Origin: Rhizorhabdus sp049889055
GTDB lineage: Bacteria; Pseudomonadota; Alphaproteobacteria; Sphingomonadales; Sphingomonadaceae
DNA length: 64,000 bases
Assembly: GCF_049889055.1 (NCBI RefSeq)
Contig: NZ_JBLTWO010000002.1
Location: 310,001 to 374,000, forward strand
Direction: 5' to 3'
Part shown: piece after piece, positions 23,479-33,763 of the stretch
How positions within the stretch are numbered: the first letter of the stretch is position 1
How the letters are laid out: each line of letters opens with the position of its first letter
Program-made: the position numbers and the translations under genes
Notes under the pieces: model-generated
The model's database searches: none
What the model saw: only the letters and a program-made list of their open reading frames with translations
What the model was told of the DNA's origin: nothing

Positions 23479-25163
23479 TTCACCGCTCCTGCATAACGTT
23501 CGGCACCATAGTCCCGATACGCCTGTTCCGGCGTGACATAGCCGTCCCGGACGTCGGCATCGAGCATCGCGGCGCTCCGCAGGCGCGGATCGCCATAGCC
23601 ACCGCCGCTCGCGCTGATCAGGCGGAACGTCTCGCCGCGTGCGGCCTTCGCACCGGTGATCATCGAATGGCGCTCGACGCTTCCGTCGCGCCGCAAGATT
23701 TCGGCACGATTGTGCGATCCGTCCTTACCGCCGTTCATGCCCCATGGACGCGAGGTGGTGCGCGTTGCCGAATAGGTGAGGAAAGCCTCCTCGGACGTCA
23801 CGCGATAATCGAGTATCACGCCCTTGCCGCCGCGATACTCGCCAGCGCCGCCATCTTCGTCGTGCAACGCATATTGATCGATCTCGAAACCATAGCGGCT
23901 TTCGGCCAGCTCGATCGGGATGTTGTACGTTTCCCCGTTCGCGGCGCAGAACTGGCCGTTGCTGCCGTCATGGTCGATCGTCGCACCCCATCCGCCGACC
24001 ATCGGTTCGCCCATCACGAACAACTCACCAGTATCGGGATGAGCGCCGGAAATGAAGGTCGCGCCAACGGTGCGTTGGTGCCCGACCGGCAGCTTGTGCG
24101 GCATCAACGGGGCAAGCGCCTTCCACATCGCCTCGATCGCCGCGAGCATGGATTCATAGTAGATCGAGACCGGGGCAGGGCTGCTCGCCGATAGGATCGT
24201 TCCCGGCGGGCAGATCACCTCCAGCGCGCGGAAGCAACCGCCGTTTGCCGGAATGTCGGTGTTGGTGACGGCTTTGAAGGTGCACCGCGCCGCGGTGATG
24301 AGTCCCGCATAGCTCATGTTGATCGGACCGATCGCCTGTGGGCTGGACCCGGTGAAATCGGCGATCATCTTGTCGTCGGTGATCGTGACCCGGACCTTGA
24401 CCGCGAAGGGGCCATTGCCATGCCCGTCCTCCTCGATCACATCCTCCGCGGTGAACACGCCCTTGGGCAATTTGCGCAGCTCCTCGCGAGTCATCCGCTC
24501 GCCATATTCGAGCAGGGCGTCCATCGCGCCGACCAGTTCATCCACCCCATATTTCTCCGCGAGTTCAACGATCCGCCGCGCGCCGACGCGACAGGCGGCG
24601 ACGCCCGCGTGCAGATCGCCGATCGTACCGTCGGGAAGGCGGACATTGGTTCGAATGACCTCGACCAAGGCTTCGTTGATTTTCCCTTCGTCGAACAGCT
24701 TGACGAAGCGCAGGTGAAGTCCCTCCTGAAAGATGTCGGTAGAGGCCGTCGTGGCGCTGCCAGGAAAGGTCCCACCGACCTCTGTCCAATGCGCCTTGTT
24801 GACGGTCCAGGCGATCAGTCGCTCGCCCGCAAAGACGGGACAGATGATGACGACATCCGACAGATGGGTGCCGCCGCCCTCATAGGGGGAGTTGGTGATG
24901 AAAATGTCCCCGGGGCGGATGCGGTCGAGCGGCCAGCGCTTGAGTGTGCTCTGCACCGCCGTATCCAGAGTGGCGAGAAAACCGGTAACGCCATTGCCCT
25001 GTGCCAACAAATTGCCCTGCGCGTCGGTCGCGCCGACCGCAAAGTCGGTCGTTTCGTAAATGATCGGGCTCATCGACGTGCGGAGCATCGCGTTGAACAT
25101 CTCGGCGCCCAAGGCGACCAGCGCATCCTTGATGATGTCCTGCGTGAAGGAATCGTTCGCCAT
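23475..25163 (-). CDS. hyuB: hydantoinase B / oxoprolinase family subunit
   Basis: 562 residues. HyuB subunits act with HyuA in ATP-dependent opening of hydantoins, 5-oxoproline or related rings, or in carboxylation of ketones. Family features: FTQDIIKDALVALGAEMF at the N-terminus, NSPYEGGGTHLSDVVII, HWTEVGGTFPGS, DFTGSSPQAIGPINMSYA and a C-terminal GGGYGDP motif. GGTGGAG precedes the ATG. It sits 17 bp downstream of hyuA. The exact substrate cannot be told from the sequence. Confidence 0.93.
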   Translation of the reverse strand: MANDSFTQDIIKDALVALGAEMFNAMLRTSMSPIIYETTDFAVGATDAQGNLLAQGNGVTGFLATLDTAVQSTLKRWPLDRIRPGDIFITNSPYEGGGTHLSDVVIICPVFAGERLIAWTVNKAHWTEVGGTFPGSATTASTDIFQEGLHLRFVKLFDEGKINEALVEVIRTNVRLPDGTIGDLHAGVAACRVGARRIVELAEKYGVDELVGAMDALLEYGERMTREELRKLPKGVFTAEDVIEEDGHGNGPFAVKVRVTITDDKMIADFTGSSPQAIGPINMSYAGLITAARCTFKAVTNTDIPANGGCFRALEVICPPGTILSASSPAPVSIYYESMLAAIEAMWKALAPLMPHKLPVGHQRTVGATFISGAHPDTGELFVMGEPMVGGWGATIDHDGSNGQFCAANGETYNIPIELAESRYGFEIDQYALHDEDGGAGEYRGGKGVILDYRVTSEEAFLTYSATRTTSRPWGMNGGKDGSHNRAEILRRDGSVERHSMITGAKAARGETFRLISASGGGYGDPRLRSAAMLDADVRDGYVTPEQAYRDYGAERYAGAVK

Positions 25164-25180
25164 TCGCCTACTCCACCGGC

Positions 25181-27247
25181 CTATTGAAGGTGCACATGAT
25201 AACTGCCGAAGCGATCGACCTCGACGCGGACGCCCGGCGGGATCGGCAGGGTCACTGCGGGTTCCTGGATCACGGCAGGGCCGCTGAGCGTCATGCCTGG
25301 TTCCATTTTGAGCCCGTCATAGATGGTCGCTTCATGTTCACCATCCTCGTCGAAATCGACGGTGCGACGCCCGATGATGGATGCTTCGAGCGCAACGCCG
25401 GTGATGGCACGATCGGCAAGCTCCGGTTTCTTGACCGGCAAGGTCGCGACGATATGGAAGTTGACGAGCTGGACGGCTGTATCGAGCCGGTAGGTGTAGC
25501 GCTTTTCATGCGCGGCGTGGAACGTCTCGATTGCGGTGCCGATCGGATCGGCCGCGTCGAGCGGGAATGCCACGCCAACGGTATGTTCCTGTCCGACGTA
25601 GCGCAGGTCGGCGCGATATTCGATCTCAAGCGTCGCAGCATTCGCCTGATCCGCGACATCCGCGCGAGCGGCGCTGACCATGTCTGCGAAGACTTGGCGG
25701 ACCTGTCCCAGCGCGTCGGCGACCATCGGGGTCAGCCGCGTGCGGATATAGTCGCGTCGCAAATCGGTCAGCAGCATTCCCCATGCCGAAAATACCGCGG
25801 AATTGACCGGAATGATCACCTTCGGCACGCGGAGCTCGCGCGCCAGGGCGACAGCATGCATCGCGCCCCCTCCGCCGAACGCCATCAAGGCGAAATCGCG
25901 TGGGTCATACCCTTTGTTTGTCGATACCAGGCGCAGGGCCGTGGTCATGTTGGCATTGGCGATCCGCACGACGCCGCGCGCCAGTTCCTGCTTCGACAGG
26001 TTCAGCCGTTCGCACAGCGGCGCGAACGCGGCATCGACCGCCTGCCAATCGGGTTCGATTTCGCCCCCGGCAAAGCTGGCTGGGTCGATCCGTCCGAGCA
26101 CGAGATTGGCATCGGTCGTGGTCGGCTTTGCGCCGCCCCGGCCATAGGCGGCGGGGCCAGGCCGCGCGCCCGCCGAGTGCGGACCGACGTGTAGCTTGTC
26201 GCCTGCATCGATCCACGCGATCGAACCGCCGCCGTTGCCGATCTCGACGATTTCAGAGACCGGTGTCTGCACCGGATATCCGGGGTTCTTTCCGTCGCGC
26301 TCAATGTAGTAGTCTGTCGAAACCTTGATCTGGCCACCCTCGATCAGCGTGCATTTCGCCGTCGTGCCGCCGATGTCGAGCACGATAAGGTTGGGTTCGC
26401 CAATGCGCTGACCGAGATAGGCTGCCGCATAGATCCCGCTGGCCGGCCCCGACTCCACCATGGTGATCGGATTGCGCTTGACCGCTTCGACGGTGGCGAT
26501 GCCCCCGTTTGACTGCATCATGAACGGCGAGCCGCTAAAGCCGCCCTCGGCCAGCTTGCGCTGCAGCGAGTCGATATACGACCGGGCGATCGGTGATACG
26601 TAGGCAGACAGGACGGTCGTGTTGGTGCGCTCATACTCGCGCCATTCCCGGCTGATCTCGTGCGAGGCGAGCACCGGTACCTCTGGCCAGGCGGCTCGGA
26701 TCGCCTCGACCGTACGCCGCTCATTATCCGGGTTTGCATAGGCGTGGAGGAAGCACACCGCGATCGCGCCCACTCCGTCGGCGCGGAAGCGATCGATCAT
26801 CGGACCAAGCGGCGCGAGATCGACCGGCGTGGTCACGTCGCCCTTGAAGGTAGTGCGTTCGGTCAATTCCACGCGCAGGTAGCGCTCGACGAACGGGGCT
26901 GGCTTTTTGAACACGAAGTTGAACAGATCTGGTCGATTGCCGCGTGCAATCTCAAGAACGTCGCGAAACCCCTTGGTCGTGATGAGCGCCGTCTTCACCC
27001 CCTTGCGCTCCGTCAGGGCGTTGATGACGACGGTCGAACCATGTGCAAAGAAATCCAGCGCCGCGGGCGTCAGCCCCGCCTTTGCGATCGCGTTGATCAC
27101 GCCCTCCTCGAACACCGGCGGGGTGGTGTCCGCTTTGGCAATTTGGATCGGGCCAGGGTCGCCGGTTTGCGCGTCCACGGAATAGAAGACGAGATCCGTG
27201 AAGGTTCCCCCGACGTCGCTGGCAGCACGCACAGATTTACTCCCCAA
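25181..27247 (-). CDS. hyuA: hydantoinase A / oxoprolinase family subunit
   Basis: 688 residues. ATP-binding subunit of the HyuAB type amidohydrolases, of the ASKHA fold. DVGGTFTDLVFY near residue 12 is the phosphate-1 motif, VLDIGGTTAKCTLIEGG (about 293) the phosphate-2 motif, and FGGGGAMHA the adenosine-side motif. First gene of a four-gene run hyuA-hyuB-M24 peptidase-NCS1 permease. The gap to the TonB receptor (27248-27421) contains no gene and no clear terminator, so joint transcription with it is possible. Confidence 0.93.
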   Translation of the reverse strand: MGSKSVRAASDVGGTFTDLVFYSVDAQTGDPGPIQIAKADTTPPVFEEGVINAIAKAGLTPAALDFFAHGSTVVINALTERKGVKTALITTKGFRDVLEIARGNRPDLFNFVFKKPAPFVERYLRVELTERTTFKGDVTTPVDLAPLGPMIDRFRADGVGAIAVCFLHAYANPDNERRTVEAIRAAWPEVPVLASHEISREWREYERTNTTVLSAYVSPIARSYIDSLQRKLAEGGFSGSPFMMQSNGGIATVEAVKRNPITMVESGPASGIYAAAYLGQRIGEPNLIVLDIGGTTAKCTLIEGGQIKVSTDYYIERDGKNPGYPVQTPVSEIVEIGNGGGSIAWIDAGDKLHVGPHSAGARPGPAAYGRGGAKPTTTDANLVLGRIDPASFAGGEIEPDWQAVDAAFAPLCERLNLSKQELARGVVRIANANMTTALRLVSTNKGYDPRDFALMAFGGGGAMHAVALARELRVPKVIIPVNSAVFSAWGMLLTDLRRDYIRTRLTPMVADALGQVRQVFADMVSAARADVADQANAATLEIEYRADLRYVGQEHTVGVAFPLDAADPIGTAIETFHAAHEKRYTYRLDTAVQLVNFHIVATLPVKKPELADRAITGVALEASIIGRRTVDFDEDGEHEATIYDGLKMEPGMTLSGPAVIQEPAVTLPIPPGVRVEVDRFGSYHVHLQ

Positions 27248-27421
27248 TCGTCGAACCGGCGCGGGCGCAGGTTCGTTATGTAGCGACCATAAAGGCGGTG
27301 ACCGGGCGCGCGGCAGGGCGGTGCCCTGTCCGATCGATCGGGCCGCAAGTGACCCGAATGCCGATCGCGTCGCCGATCAGCCTCACGGGTTTTTCAGACG
27401 CGCGCGCATACGCTCGGCTTT

Positions 27422-29680
27422 CTAGAAACTGCCTCGAATTTCGACGCCGTAGGTCCGGGGCTCGGCCGGCTGGACGAAGCCGCCGCTGACGAACTCCGCA
27501 TTGTATTTCTTATCGGTTAGGTTGCGGACGAATCCGGTCAATTTCCAGCGGCCGTTCGAGGTTTCGACGCCGCCGTTCAGGTTGATCAGTTGGAAGGCCG
27601 ACCGAGCGGTGGAGTTCTCCGGCTCCCAATATTGCTTGCCGTGATGCTCAAGCTCGCCGCGGCCGAACGCGTTGAAGCGAGACGAAATGGGGAAGCGATA
27701 CTGTGCGCCGATCGCGCCGCTATCGCGCGGAACATAGGGCGCCCAATTGCCGACGGCCGCGGGATTGAACGCGAACCGTTTGATCTCGGAATGGGTGTAG
27801 CCATAACTTGCGAAAAGATCCAAACCCTCGACCGGGGTCAGCGTCGCCTCGATTTCGCCACCATACAGGTCGACCTTGTCGATATTGACCAGGATTTGTG
27901 CGCCCACTGCGCCGACGAAGACGAAGTAGAACGGGTCCTTGTCGCGCGTGTAGAAGCCGGTCGCATTGATGCGCAATTTGCCGCCCAACAGCTTGCTCTT
28001 GACCCCGAGTTCGGATGTCGCAGCACTTTCCTGCCGCACCAGATCGAACACGCCGGGCAATTGCGCGGCTGCAGCTGCGCCGCTCTGATTGTATTGGCCC
28101 GAGCGGAAGCCGATGCCATAGTCCGCGAACAGCGTGAATTCCGCCGAGGGTTTGTACGTCAGCGTGATCTTGGGCTGACCCTTGCGGAAGGTGGTGCCGC
28201 GCTTGCACGCGGCGGCGGCCGCTGCGGTGCATCCGGCGGGAACCCCAGCGCTGCTCAGCGGGCTGATGAACTGCCGACGGCGGTCGATATCGTAGCGATA
28301 CGCGAATTCCGCCGTCAGCGTGTCGGTGACGTCGTAGGCGAGATTGCCGAAGAACGCATAGGCATGGTTGCGATTGTCGTCTGCAAGGAACGACAGCGTC
28401 GGATTGATCGTACTGGTATACTGCGGTGTCCGATAGATGTTGATGATCCCCAGCCCGTTGTCGACGCCTGTCGACGTCGAGATAAAACGCTTTGTTTTCA
28501 GATAATAAGCGCCGACCATCCACCGCAAGGCAGCCGTGTCGTTCGATGCGATTCGGAAATCGTTCTGCCAGGAACGCACCTTTTCATACTGTGTCTGCGT
28601 ACCGTCCGTCACGCCGAACACGTTCCGGCTGGCCGAGTAAGGGAACTGATCGCCCGTCGTGTTTTCGGCGGTGTTGACGACTGCGAAAGTGTTGGTGATC
28701 GAGCCCCAATCCGCCTTCCAAACCAAACGCAAGGAAGCGTCGAACAGGGTGCGAAGGTTGAAGCCTCGGTTGTTGGCGCAGAAATTGCGATTGACGCGAT
28801 TGGCGTCTGGGGCCGGGCCGCCGAACGGGTTTGTCAGATCGAGCTGGCAACTGTTGGGCAGGAACTTGGCGGGCTGATACTGAAAGGGCAGGCCGATCCC
28901 GCGTGTGTTGCTATATCCGACCTTCATGTCCGCCGTAAGGTCGCTGGACAAAAATGCCTTCACCTGGCCGCGGACATTATAGTCGCGCACCTTATCGGCC
29001 GTCTGATTGAGAAAGACGTTGTTAAGCAGGCCACCGAAGCTCCGAGCGCTGCCGGCAAGCCGGAAGAGCAGCTTGTCGCGTATGATCGGCCCGGAAATCG
29101 ATGCCTCGCCTCGAAAATCCTCGCCGTTTCCGACGGAGACTTGCCCGTTGAAGCGCAGGTCATTAGTCGGCTGCTTGGTCGTGATGACAATCGCGCCGCC
29201 GATTGCGTTGCGACCGTAAAGCGCGCCCTGCGGCCCGCGCAGAACCTCGATTTGCTGCACATCGAACAGGTCGCTGGTGAACTGGCGCGCGCTCACCTGC
29301 TGAACGCCGTCGGTGACGACCGCGATCGGGCTTTCGCCGTTACGCACCTGTGAAATGCCGCGGATCGTCACGAAGGACGTGCCTGCACTTTGCGACTGCG
29401 CAATCGAAATGTTCGGCGTGATGCCGATAAAGTCGGAGACTGCCTGAATGCGGGCGTCCGCGATCATCTGGCTGGAAAAGGCGGTGACCGAGATAGGGGC
29501 AGCAAGAAGCGCCTCGCCACGGCCGCGCGCGGTTACGACGATGTCGTCATTGTCCGAGGCACCGGGAGTGCTCGGGGGCAGCGTGGCGGATGTTGTCTGT
29601 CCATAGGCTGCTGAACCCAACATGGTCAGGGCGAACGCCGATGCGCACGCGAGCAACCCTGAGACTCGTACTTTTTCCAT
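27422..29680 (-). CDS. TonB-dependent outer membrane receptor
   Basis: 752 residues from the ATG at 29680, which gives a clear signal peptide (MEKVRVSGLLACASAFALTM ending in a YGQ cleavage region) and has AGAGG upstream. A plug domain follows (DDIVVTARGR, then GPQGALYGRNAIGGAIVITT) and a beta-barrel to the terminal GSF aromatic. It resembles the large sphingomonad group of substrate-specific receptors. The neighbours suggest it imports the compound handled by the HyuAB operon or the product of the island. Confidence 0.93.
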   Translation of the reverse strand: MEKVRVSGLLACASAFALTMLGSAAYGQTTSATLPPSTPGASDNDDIVVTARGRGEALLAAPISVTAFSSQMIADARIQAVSDFIGITPNISIAQSQSAGTSFVTIRGISQVRNGESPIAVVTDGVQQVSARQFTSDLFDVQQIEVLRGPQGALYGRNAIGGAIVITTKQPTNDLRFNGQVSVGNGEDFRGEASISGPIIRDKLLFRLAGSARSFGGLLNNVFLNQTADKVRDYNVRGQVKAFLSSDLTADMKVGYSNTRGIGLPFQYQPAKFLPNSCQLDLTNPFGGPAPDANRVNRNFCANNRGFNLRTLFDASLRLVWKADWGSITNTFAVVNTAENTTGDQFPYSASRNVFGVTDGTQTQYEKVRSWQNDFRIASNDTAALRWMVGAYYLKTKRFISTSTGVDNGLGIINIYRTPQYTSTINPTLSFLADDNRNHAYAFFGNLAYDVTDTLTAEFAYRYDIDRRRQFISPLSSAGVPAGCTAAAAAACKRGTTFRKGQPKITLTYKPSAEFTLFADYGIGFRSGQYNQSGAAAAAQLPGVFDLVRQESAATSELGVKSKLLGGKLRINATGFYTRDKDPFYFVFVGAVGAQILVNIDKVDLYGGEIEATLTPVEGLDLFASYGYTHSEIKRFAFNPAAVGNWAPYVPRDSGAIGAQYRFPISSRFNAFGRGELEHHGKQYWEPENSTARSAFQLINLNGGVETSNGRWKLTGFVRNLTDKKYNAEFVSGGFVQPAEPRTYGVEIRGSF

Positions 29681-29815
29681 CGCCTCTGCCCCCCTTGTAA
29701 ATGATGCGCTTGAAATCCGCGATCCGCAGCGGCGTGGCAATCCGCGCGGTGGAGTAGCTCCATTTTGGCGATGCCTCCTTCGACCTGCCCGAATGGGCAG
29801 GCGGGGCGGTCCGAG

Positions 29816-32530
29816 TCAGAGCGCGGCGCCGTTTGCCCGGAACAGGTCCAGAGCGTGCGCCCGCCGGTCGACCCCCAGCTTCGCAAAAACGCGTTTCAGG
29901 TGAAATTTGACGGTGTGCTCGGTCATATCGAGCGCACGGGCGATTTCCTTGTTGGTCGACCCCCGGGCCAATTCGCGCATGACGTCATGCTCGCGCACTG
30001 TCAGCATCGCGCGTGACGGTGTGGCGCTCTTGCGGCGGGCGAGGAGTTCCGCGACCTGCGCCAGGAACGCCGCTTCGATCGGCCGACCGCCCTCCTGCCA
30101 GCAATCGCTGCGGATTTTGAGGAGCAGCGGCTTGAGCGCGGGTTGTTCGATAAAGGGCAGGACGATGCCCTCCGGCGCCGCGATTGCGGTCGCCGCCGCC
30201 ATCCGCTTGATCGCCTCCGCATCGTCGCCGCAATGATGGGCGATCAACGCGGAAAGCAGCAATGCCCTGACCTCGAACAGCCGACTGCCACAAGCGCGCG
30301 CACAATCGAGCAAATCGGCCGCCAGCGTGCTCGCTTTCTCGCTCTGGTCGCGCAGATACCACAGCGCCAGGGCGTGGGCGACGTTCTGATAGGGGCGCCA
30401 GCAGGCCGGTTCGTTACGCCACCGGCCCGTCGGGAAGCGGGCGTGGAGATCGCCGATCAGACGCGGCGATCGTTCGCGCCGCGCGGATACGCACAGCAAC
30501 AGGACACGCTGTGCATCGACGAGCGCGCGAAGCCGCTCCAACTGGCGCGCCTCGGTAATGCTCGCGCCGGTGGCGATTATCCGCTCCATCGCGGCCGTGT
30601 CGTTTTCCGTCCAGGCGAGCCAGAACAGGGTATCGAGGCCGGAGGCATAGACATCGAACCATCCGTCATAGTCGCACACATGGCGAAACGCGCTTTCGAG
30701 CGCGGCCGCATCGCCGGAGGCAAGTTCGCCACGCCACGCGCGCAGCGTGTACAGGAACACGTCCGAAACGGCCTTCAGGCCGCTGTCCACGCCAAAATTT
30801 TCCTCGGCCATGTTGCGTGCCTGGGTCAGGTACGCGGAGGCGGCGCGGACCTCGCCACGAAACAGGCAGGCGAGACCGGCGTGGAGAAAACTATAATTCA
30901 GCCCGAGCACCGAATTGACTGAGCGCATCGCCGTCATAGCGTCGCGCGCAAGGACTTCGGCATAGTCGAGCTGGCCGAGGCAAAGCGCCGCCACCGCGCC
31001 CGCGCAATCGAGCACCCCGCGCGTCAGCCCGTCGGCATCGGGATAGGCGGCGCGGATTTCCTCGAACGAGCGCAGAAAGGCTGGGTCGATGGTGTTGTCG
31101 TCATAGGTTCGGATCAACGTACCGACATTCAATGTGTCGCGCGCATAATCGTCGAGACTGCCCCAATCGTGCGATGGGTTGAATACGTCCGCACCGACCA
31201 GATCGAAATTCGCGCGCGCCCGACGCAAATCGCCTTCCTTGAGCGCCAGATAGGCCTCGGCGAGCACGAGGCGCGGATGCGACAGACGTTCCGTGGCGGG
31301 AACGCAGGATAGCAGCCGGGCGAGCTGGCTCATCCCACCGAACAGCACCAGCCGCCAGCCGCCGGCCCGTTCGATCAGTTCGGCGCAACGGCCGAGATCG
31401 CCGGCCATCTGCGCATGCCATACCGCCTCGGGGAGCAGATTGAGCCGCTCGAACGCGATGGAGGCGCGATGATGCAGGATCGCGGCCTCGCCCGGGCGGC
31501 GCAGCCGGAGCTGGCCCTGAAGATATTCGGCGAACAGGTGATGATAGCGGAACCAAGCGCTGTCCGCATCGACAGAGGTGAGTAGCGATTGCAGCGGCGT
31601 CAACTCTTCGAGGATGTGCCAGCTATCGGTCTTGGCGCGAACTTGATCGGCCAGGTCGACGTTGAACTTTTCGAGTATCGAGGTTTGCAGCAGGAAATCG
31701 ACGACGTGGTCGGGCAGCCCCTTCAGGATCGTGTCGCTGAGATAGGACGACAAATGCCCGCCGCGCGCGGTCAGCTGCGTTAGCGGATTGGGCGTGTTCG
31801 GCCGTTGCAGCGACACCAGCTTCATGAGCTGCAGCGCGACCGGCCAGCCTTCCAGTTCGCCGATCAGCCGCGTCAGGTCGGTGCCGTCGAACACGTCGTC
31901 TAGAAGATCGCGCGATTCCTGGTCGGTAAAGCGCAAGGTGTCGCTCGTGATCTCCGCCGCTGCGCCGGTTACCAACAGGCGGGGCACGTCGAAATTCGGT
32001 CGCGCGCGAGAACTGATCAGGAGCCGGACATTCCCCGGCAGGACCGCGATAAAGCGCTCCATCGCCTGGGCCATCTCCTTGGTGGAGATGCGGTGATAGT
32101 CGTCGATGATGAAGCTGACGCGGCTCGGTTGTCGCCGCAGCAGGTCGCTGAATTGGCGAAGCACGCTGTCCAGCGTGAATTCGACCAGCCCCATCGCGGC
32201 CTTAGTAGCCAGTTCCCCGGTGTCTACCCCTGCCGCCAAAGCGGATCGGATGAGGTCGGCGATCAATTGCCGCGGTTCGGCATCGCTTTCGTCGAGCGTC
32301 AGCCACCCCACCTGTTCCCCGGCGGCAAGCAGATGGTCGCGCCATTGTACCAGGGTGGTCGTCTTGCCGAATCCGGCCGGGGCGGACAGCAGGATGACGC
32401 GCGCACCGGAAACCGCAGACAGCGCCGAGAGCAACCGGGGGCGCTCGACGATCGACGGCGGCTGCCGCGGCGCCTCCAGCTTCAATTGAAGCATAGTGTC
32501 GATTTCGGTTCCAGGCCCTGCTGGGTGCAT
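29816..32530 (-). CDS. MalT-type LuxR transcriptional activator
   Basis: 904 residues. N-terminal STAND NTPase (Walker A APAGFGKTT at about 50-58, Walker B-like VSFIIDDYHRI), a long helical repeat region, and a C-terminal LuxR HTH (LTVREHDVMRELARGSTNKEIA, then TEHTVKFHLKRVFAKLGV). Proteins of this type oligomerise with ATP and an inducer and bind direct repeats next to the -35 region. It is divergent from the avidin/protease operon, whose upstream region has two such repeats. The inducer is unknown. Confidence 0.92.
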   Translation of the reverse strand: MHPAGPGTEIDTMLQLKLEAPRQPPSIVERPRLLSALSAVSGARVILLSAPAGFGKTTTLVQWRDHLLAAGEQVGWLTLDESDAEPRQLIADLIRSALAAGVDTGELATKAAMGLVEFTLDSVLRQFSDLLRRQPSRVSFIIDDYHRISTKEMAQAMERFIAVLPGNVRLLISSRARPNFDVPRLLVTGAAAEITSDTLRFTDQESRDLLDDVFDGTDLTRLIGELEGWPVALQLMKLVSLQRPNTPNPLTQLTARGGHLSSYLSDTILKGLPDHVVDFLLQTSILEKFNVDLADQVRAKTDSWHILEELTPLQSLLTSVDADSAWFRYHHLFAEYLQGQLRLRRPGEAAILHHRASIAFERLNLLPEAVWHAQMAGDLGRCAELIERAGGWRLVLFGGMSQLARLLSCVPATERLSHPRLVLAEAYLALKEGDLRRARANFDLVGADVFNPSHDWGSLDDYARDTLNVGTLIRTYDDNTIDPAFLRSFEEIRAAYPDADGLTRGVLDCAGAVAALCLGQLDYAEVLARDAMTAMRSVNSVLGLNYSFLHAGLACLFRGEVRAASAYLTQARNMAEENFGVDSGLKAVSDVFLYTLRAWRGELASGDAAALESAFRHVCDYDGWFDVYASGLDTLFWLAWTENDTAAMERIIATGASITEARQLERLRALVDAQRVLLLCVSARRERSPRLIGDLHARFPTGRWRNEPACWRPYQNVAHALALWYLRDQSEKASTLAADLLDCARACGSRLFEVRALLLSALIAHHCGDDAEAIKRMAAATAIAAPEGIVLPFIEQPALKPLLLKIRSDCWQEGGRPIEAAFLAQVAELLARRKSATPSRAMLTVREHDVMRELARGSTNKEIARALDMTEHTVKFHLKRVFAKLGVDRRAHALDLFRANGAAL

Positions 32531-32751
32531 GGTCAGCCCGCCTTCACGATGATGCGATTGCGCTGATTGTGCCGACGCAAGTCTGTGAAACGCCGATCGG
32601 AGCCATATTGGGCAGACTGAACTGAAATGGCACGCGTTGCAACTCCCGTAGCCTTTCCCATGCGAGTAGGATTTGGCCCGGGCACGACTGGAATACTACC
32701 CGATCGTGTAGCTTGATAACGGCGAGCGGATTCGACACCCTGTACGCAAAG

Positions 32752-32806
32752 AAAGGCCATGCATCCGCAAATAAATGCCATGCATCCGCTGCACGAACGG
32801 TAAGAT
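32752..32806 (+). promoter_or_regulatory. tandem direct repeats and -10 of the avidin operon
   Basis: AAAGGCCATGCATCCGC (32752-32768) and AAATGCCATGCATCCGC (32773-32789) are 17-mers differing at one base, 21 bp apart, about two helical turns. A TAAGAT -10-like box follows at 32801-32806 and the first gene starts at 32829 with GGGAG upstream. This is the expected geometry for a MalT-type activator bound beside the -35 region. Repeats are seen; the regulator assignment is inference. Confidence 0.55.
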
Positions 32807-32828
32807 TTTGCGCGACGGGAGAGCTCAA

Positions 32829-33617
32829 ATGTCTTTAGCCGGGATATGGGAAAACGAGTATGGCTCGCGCATGACGCTGTCTCTTGCCGATCCCAACTTG
32901 ATCGTCGGCAAGTATGAATCGACCACCGGCTCCACGGGTGAGTATCGCGTGATCGGATATCAGGCGAGCGCCGACCCGACTTCATCGGCCGGGCAGGCCT
33001 GTGCGCTTGCGATCGACTGGCATTCAGTCGTCGCGGGGCCGCCGGACAATAGCTGGCACTGGGTCTCCGGCCTGAGCGGACAACTGAGCCTTCAATCGTC
33101 GGGGGAGCAGCTTGTCCTGTCGCATGCGATGGTTGCCTCGGTGGCCTTTCCCGGCCTGGCGCAGGCGGGCACCTATATCGACAAGCTTATCTACACGCGC
33201 GTGGGGGAGCAGCATGACATTCCTGCAGAGCCGCTTCCCGGTGAGGAGGTGCTGGCCGACAATCCGCTCGTGGGAAGCTGGTTCGCGCAGGACGGTACCG
33301 CGCTGCTCATTCAATCGGTCGTTCCCTATGCCGGCAACGCGTTCGGCTACGTCTTTGGAAAGCTGATCTGGAACGGTGGCCCTTCGCTGCTCTACGGCGT
33401 GACCGACATCAATGCCGGGTCGGCCGGGCTGGATTTGCAGTCGGTGTCGATCGTCGGATTGCCCAGCGACGCCGGCGGACCGGCGATATCCTTGGCGGGC
33501 ACGCTCGACCTGTCGAGCGGCGTTCTGACCCTGCTGGACCAGAATTCCAGCTCGACCGCGCCTGACGCGACCTATGTCGAGACGACGATCTCCAGCAAAA
33601 CGTTCACTCGGCAATAG
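32829..33617 (+). CDS. avidin-like protein with second barrel-like domain (1)
   Basis: 262 residues, no signal peptide. Residues 1-125 match the avidin/streptavidin fold (GIWENEYGS, LIVGKYESTTGSTGEY, AIDWHS, SWHWVSGLSGQL, GTYIDKL). Aligned by eye to streptavidin, the ureido-binding residues are kept: Asn9, Ser13, Tyr29, Ser31, Asp118, and Trp64 and Trp76/78 of the pocket. The equivalents of Trp108 and Trp120 are Leu95 and Phe107. Residues about 143-262 form a second lobe with GSWFAQDG, GVTDIN and STAPDATYV, perhaps a diverged barrel. First gene of the plus-strand operon. Biotin or a biotin-like ureide is the likely ligand. Confidence 0.8.
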   Translation: MSLAGIWENEYGSRMTLSLADPNLIVGKYESTTGSTGEYRVIGYQASADPTSSAGQACALAIDWHSVVAGPPDNSWHWVSGLSGQLSLQSSGEQLVLSHAMVASVAFPGLAQAGTYIDKLIYTRVGEQHDIPAEPLPGEEVLADNPLVGSWFAQDGTALLIQSVVPYAGNAFGYVFGKLIWNGGPSLLYGVTDINAGSAGLDLQSVSIVGLPSDAGGPAISLAGTLDLSSGVLTLLDQNSSSTAPDATYVETTISSKTFTRQ

Positions 33618-33763
33618 CGGGATGACGATGTGCTTGTTCGCCCGCCCAAGTGTCACCGCATGCTGCCGCGCGCGGAAGGCGTTTCGAAAGGGGCGTATGT
33701 CGCCCCGCAATCTGACCCATCTGCCTTAGCGACCGCAAGGGCGCGTCAAGAAGGAGAAGTGCA

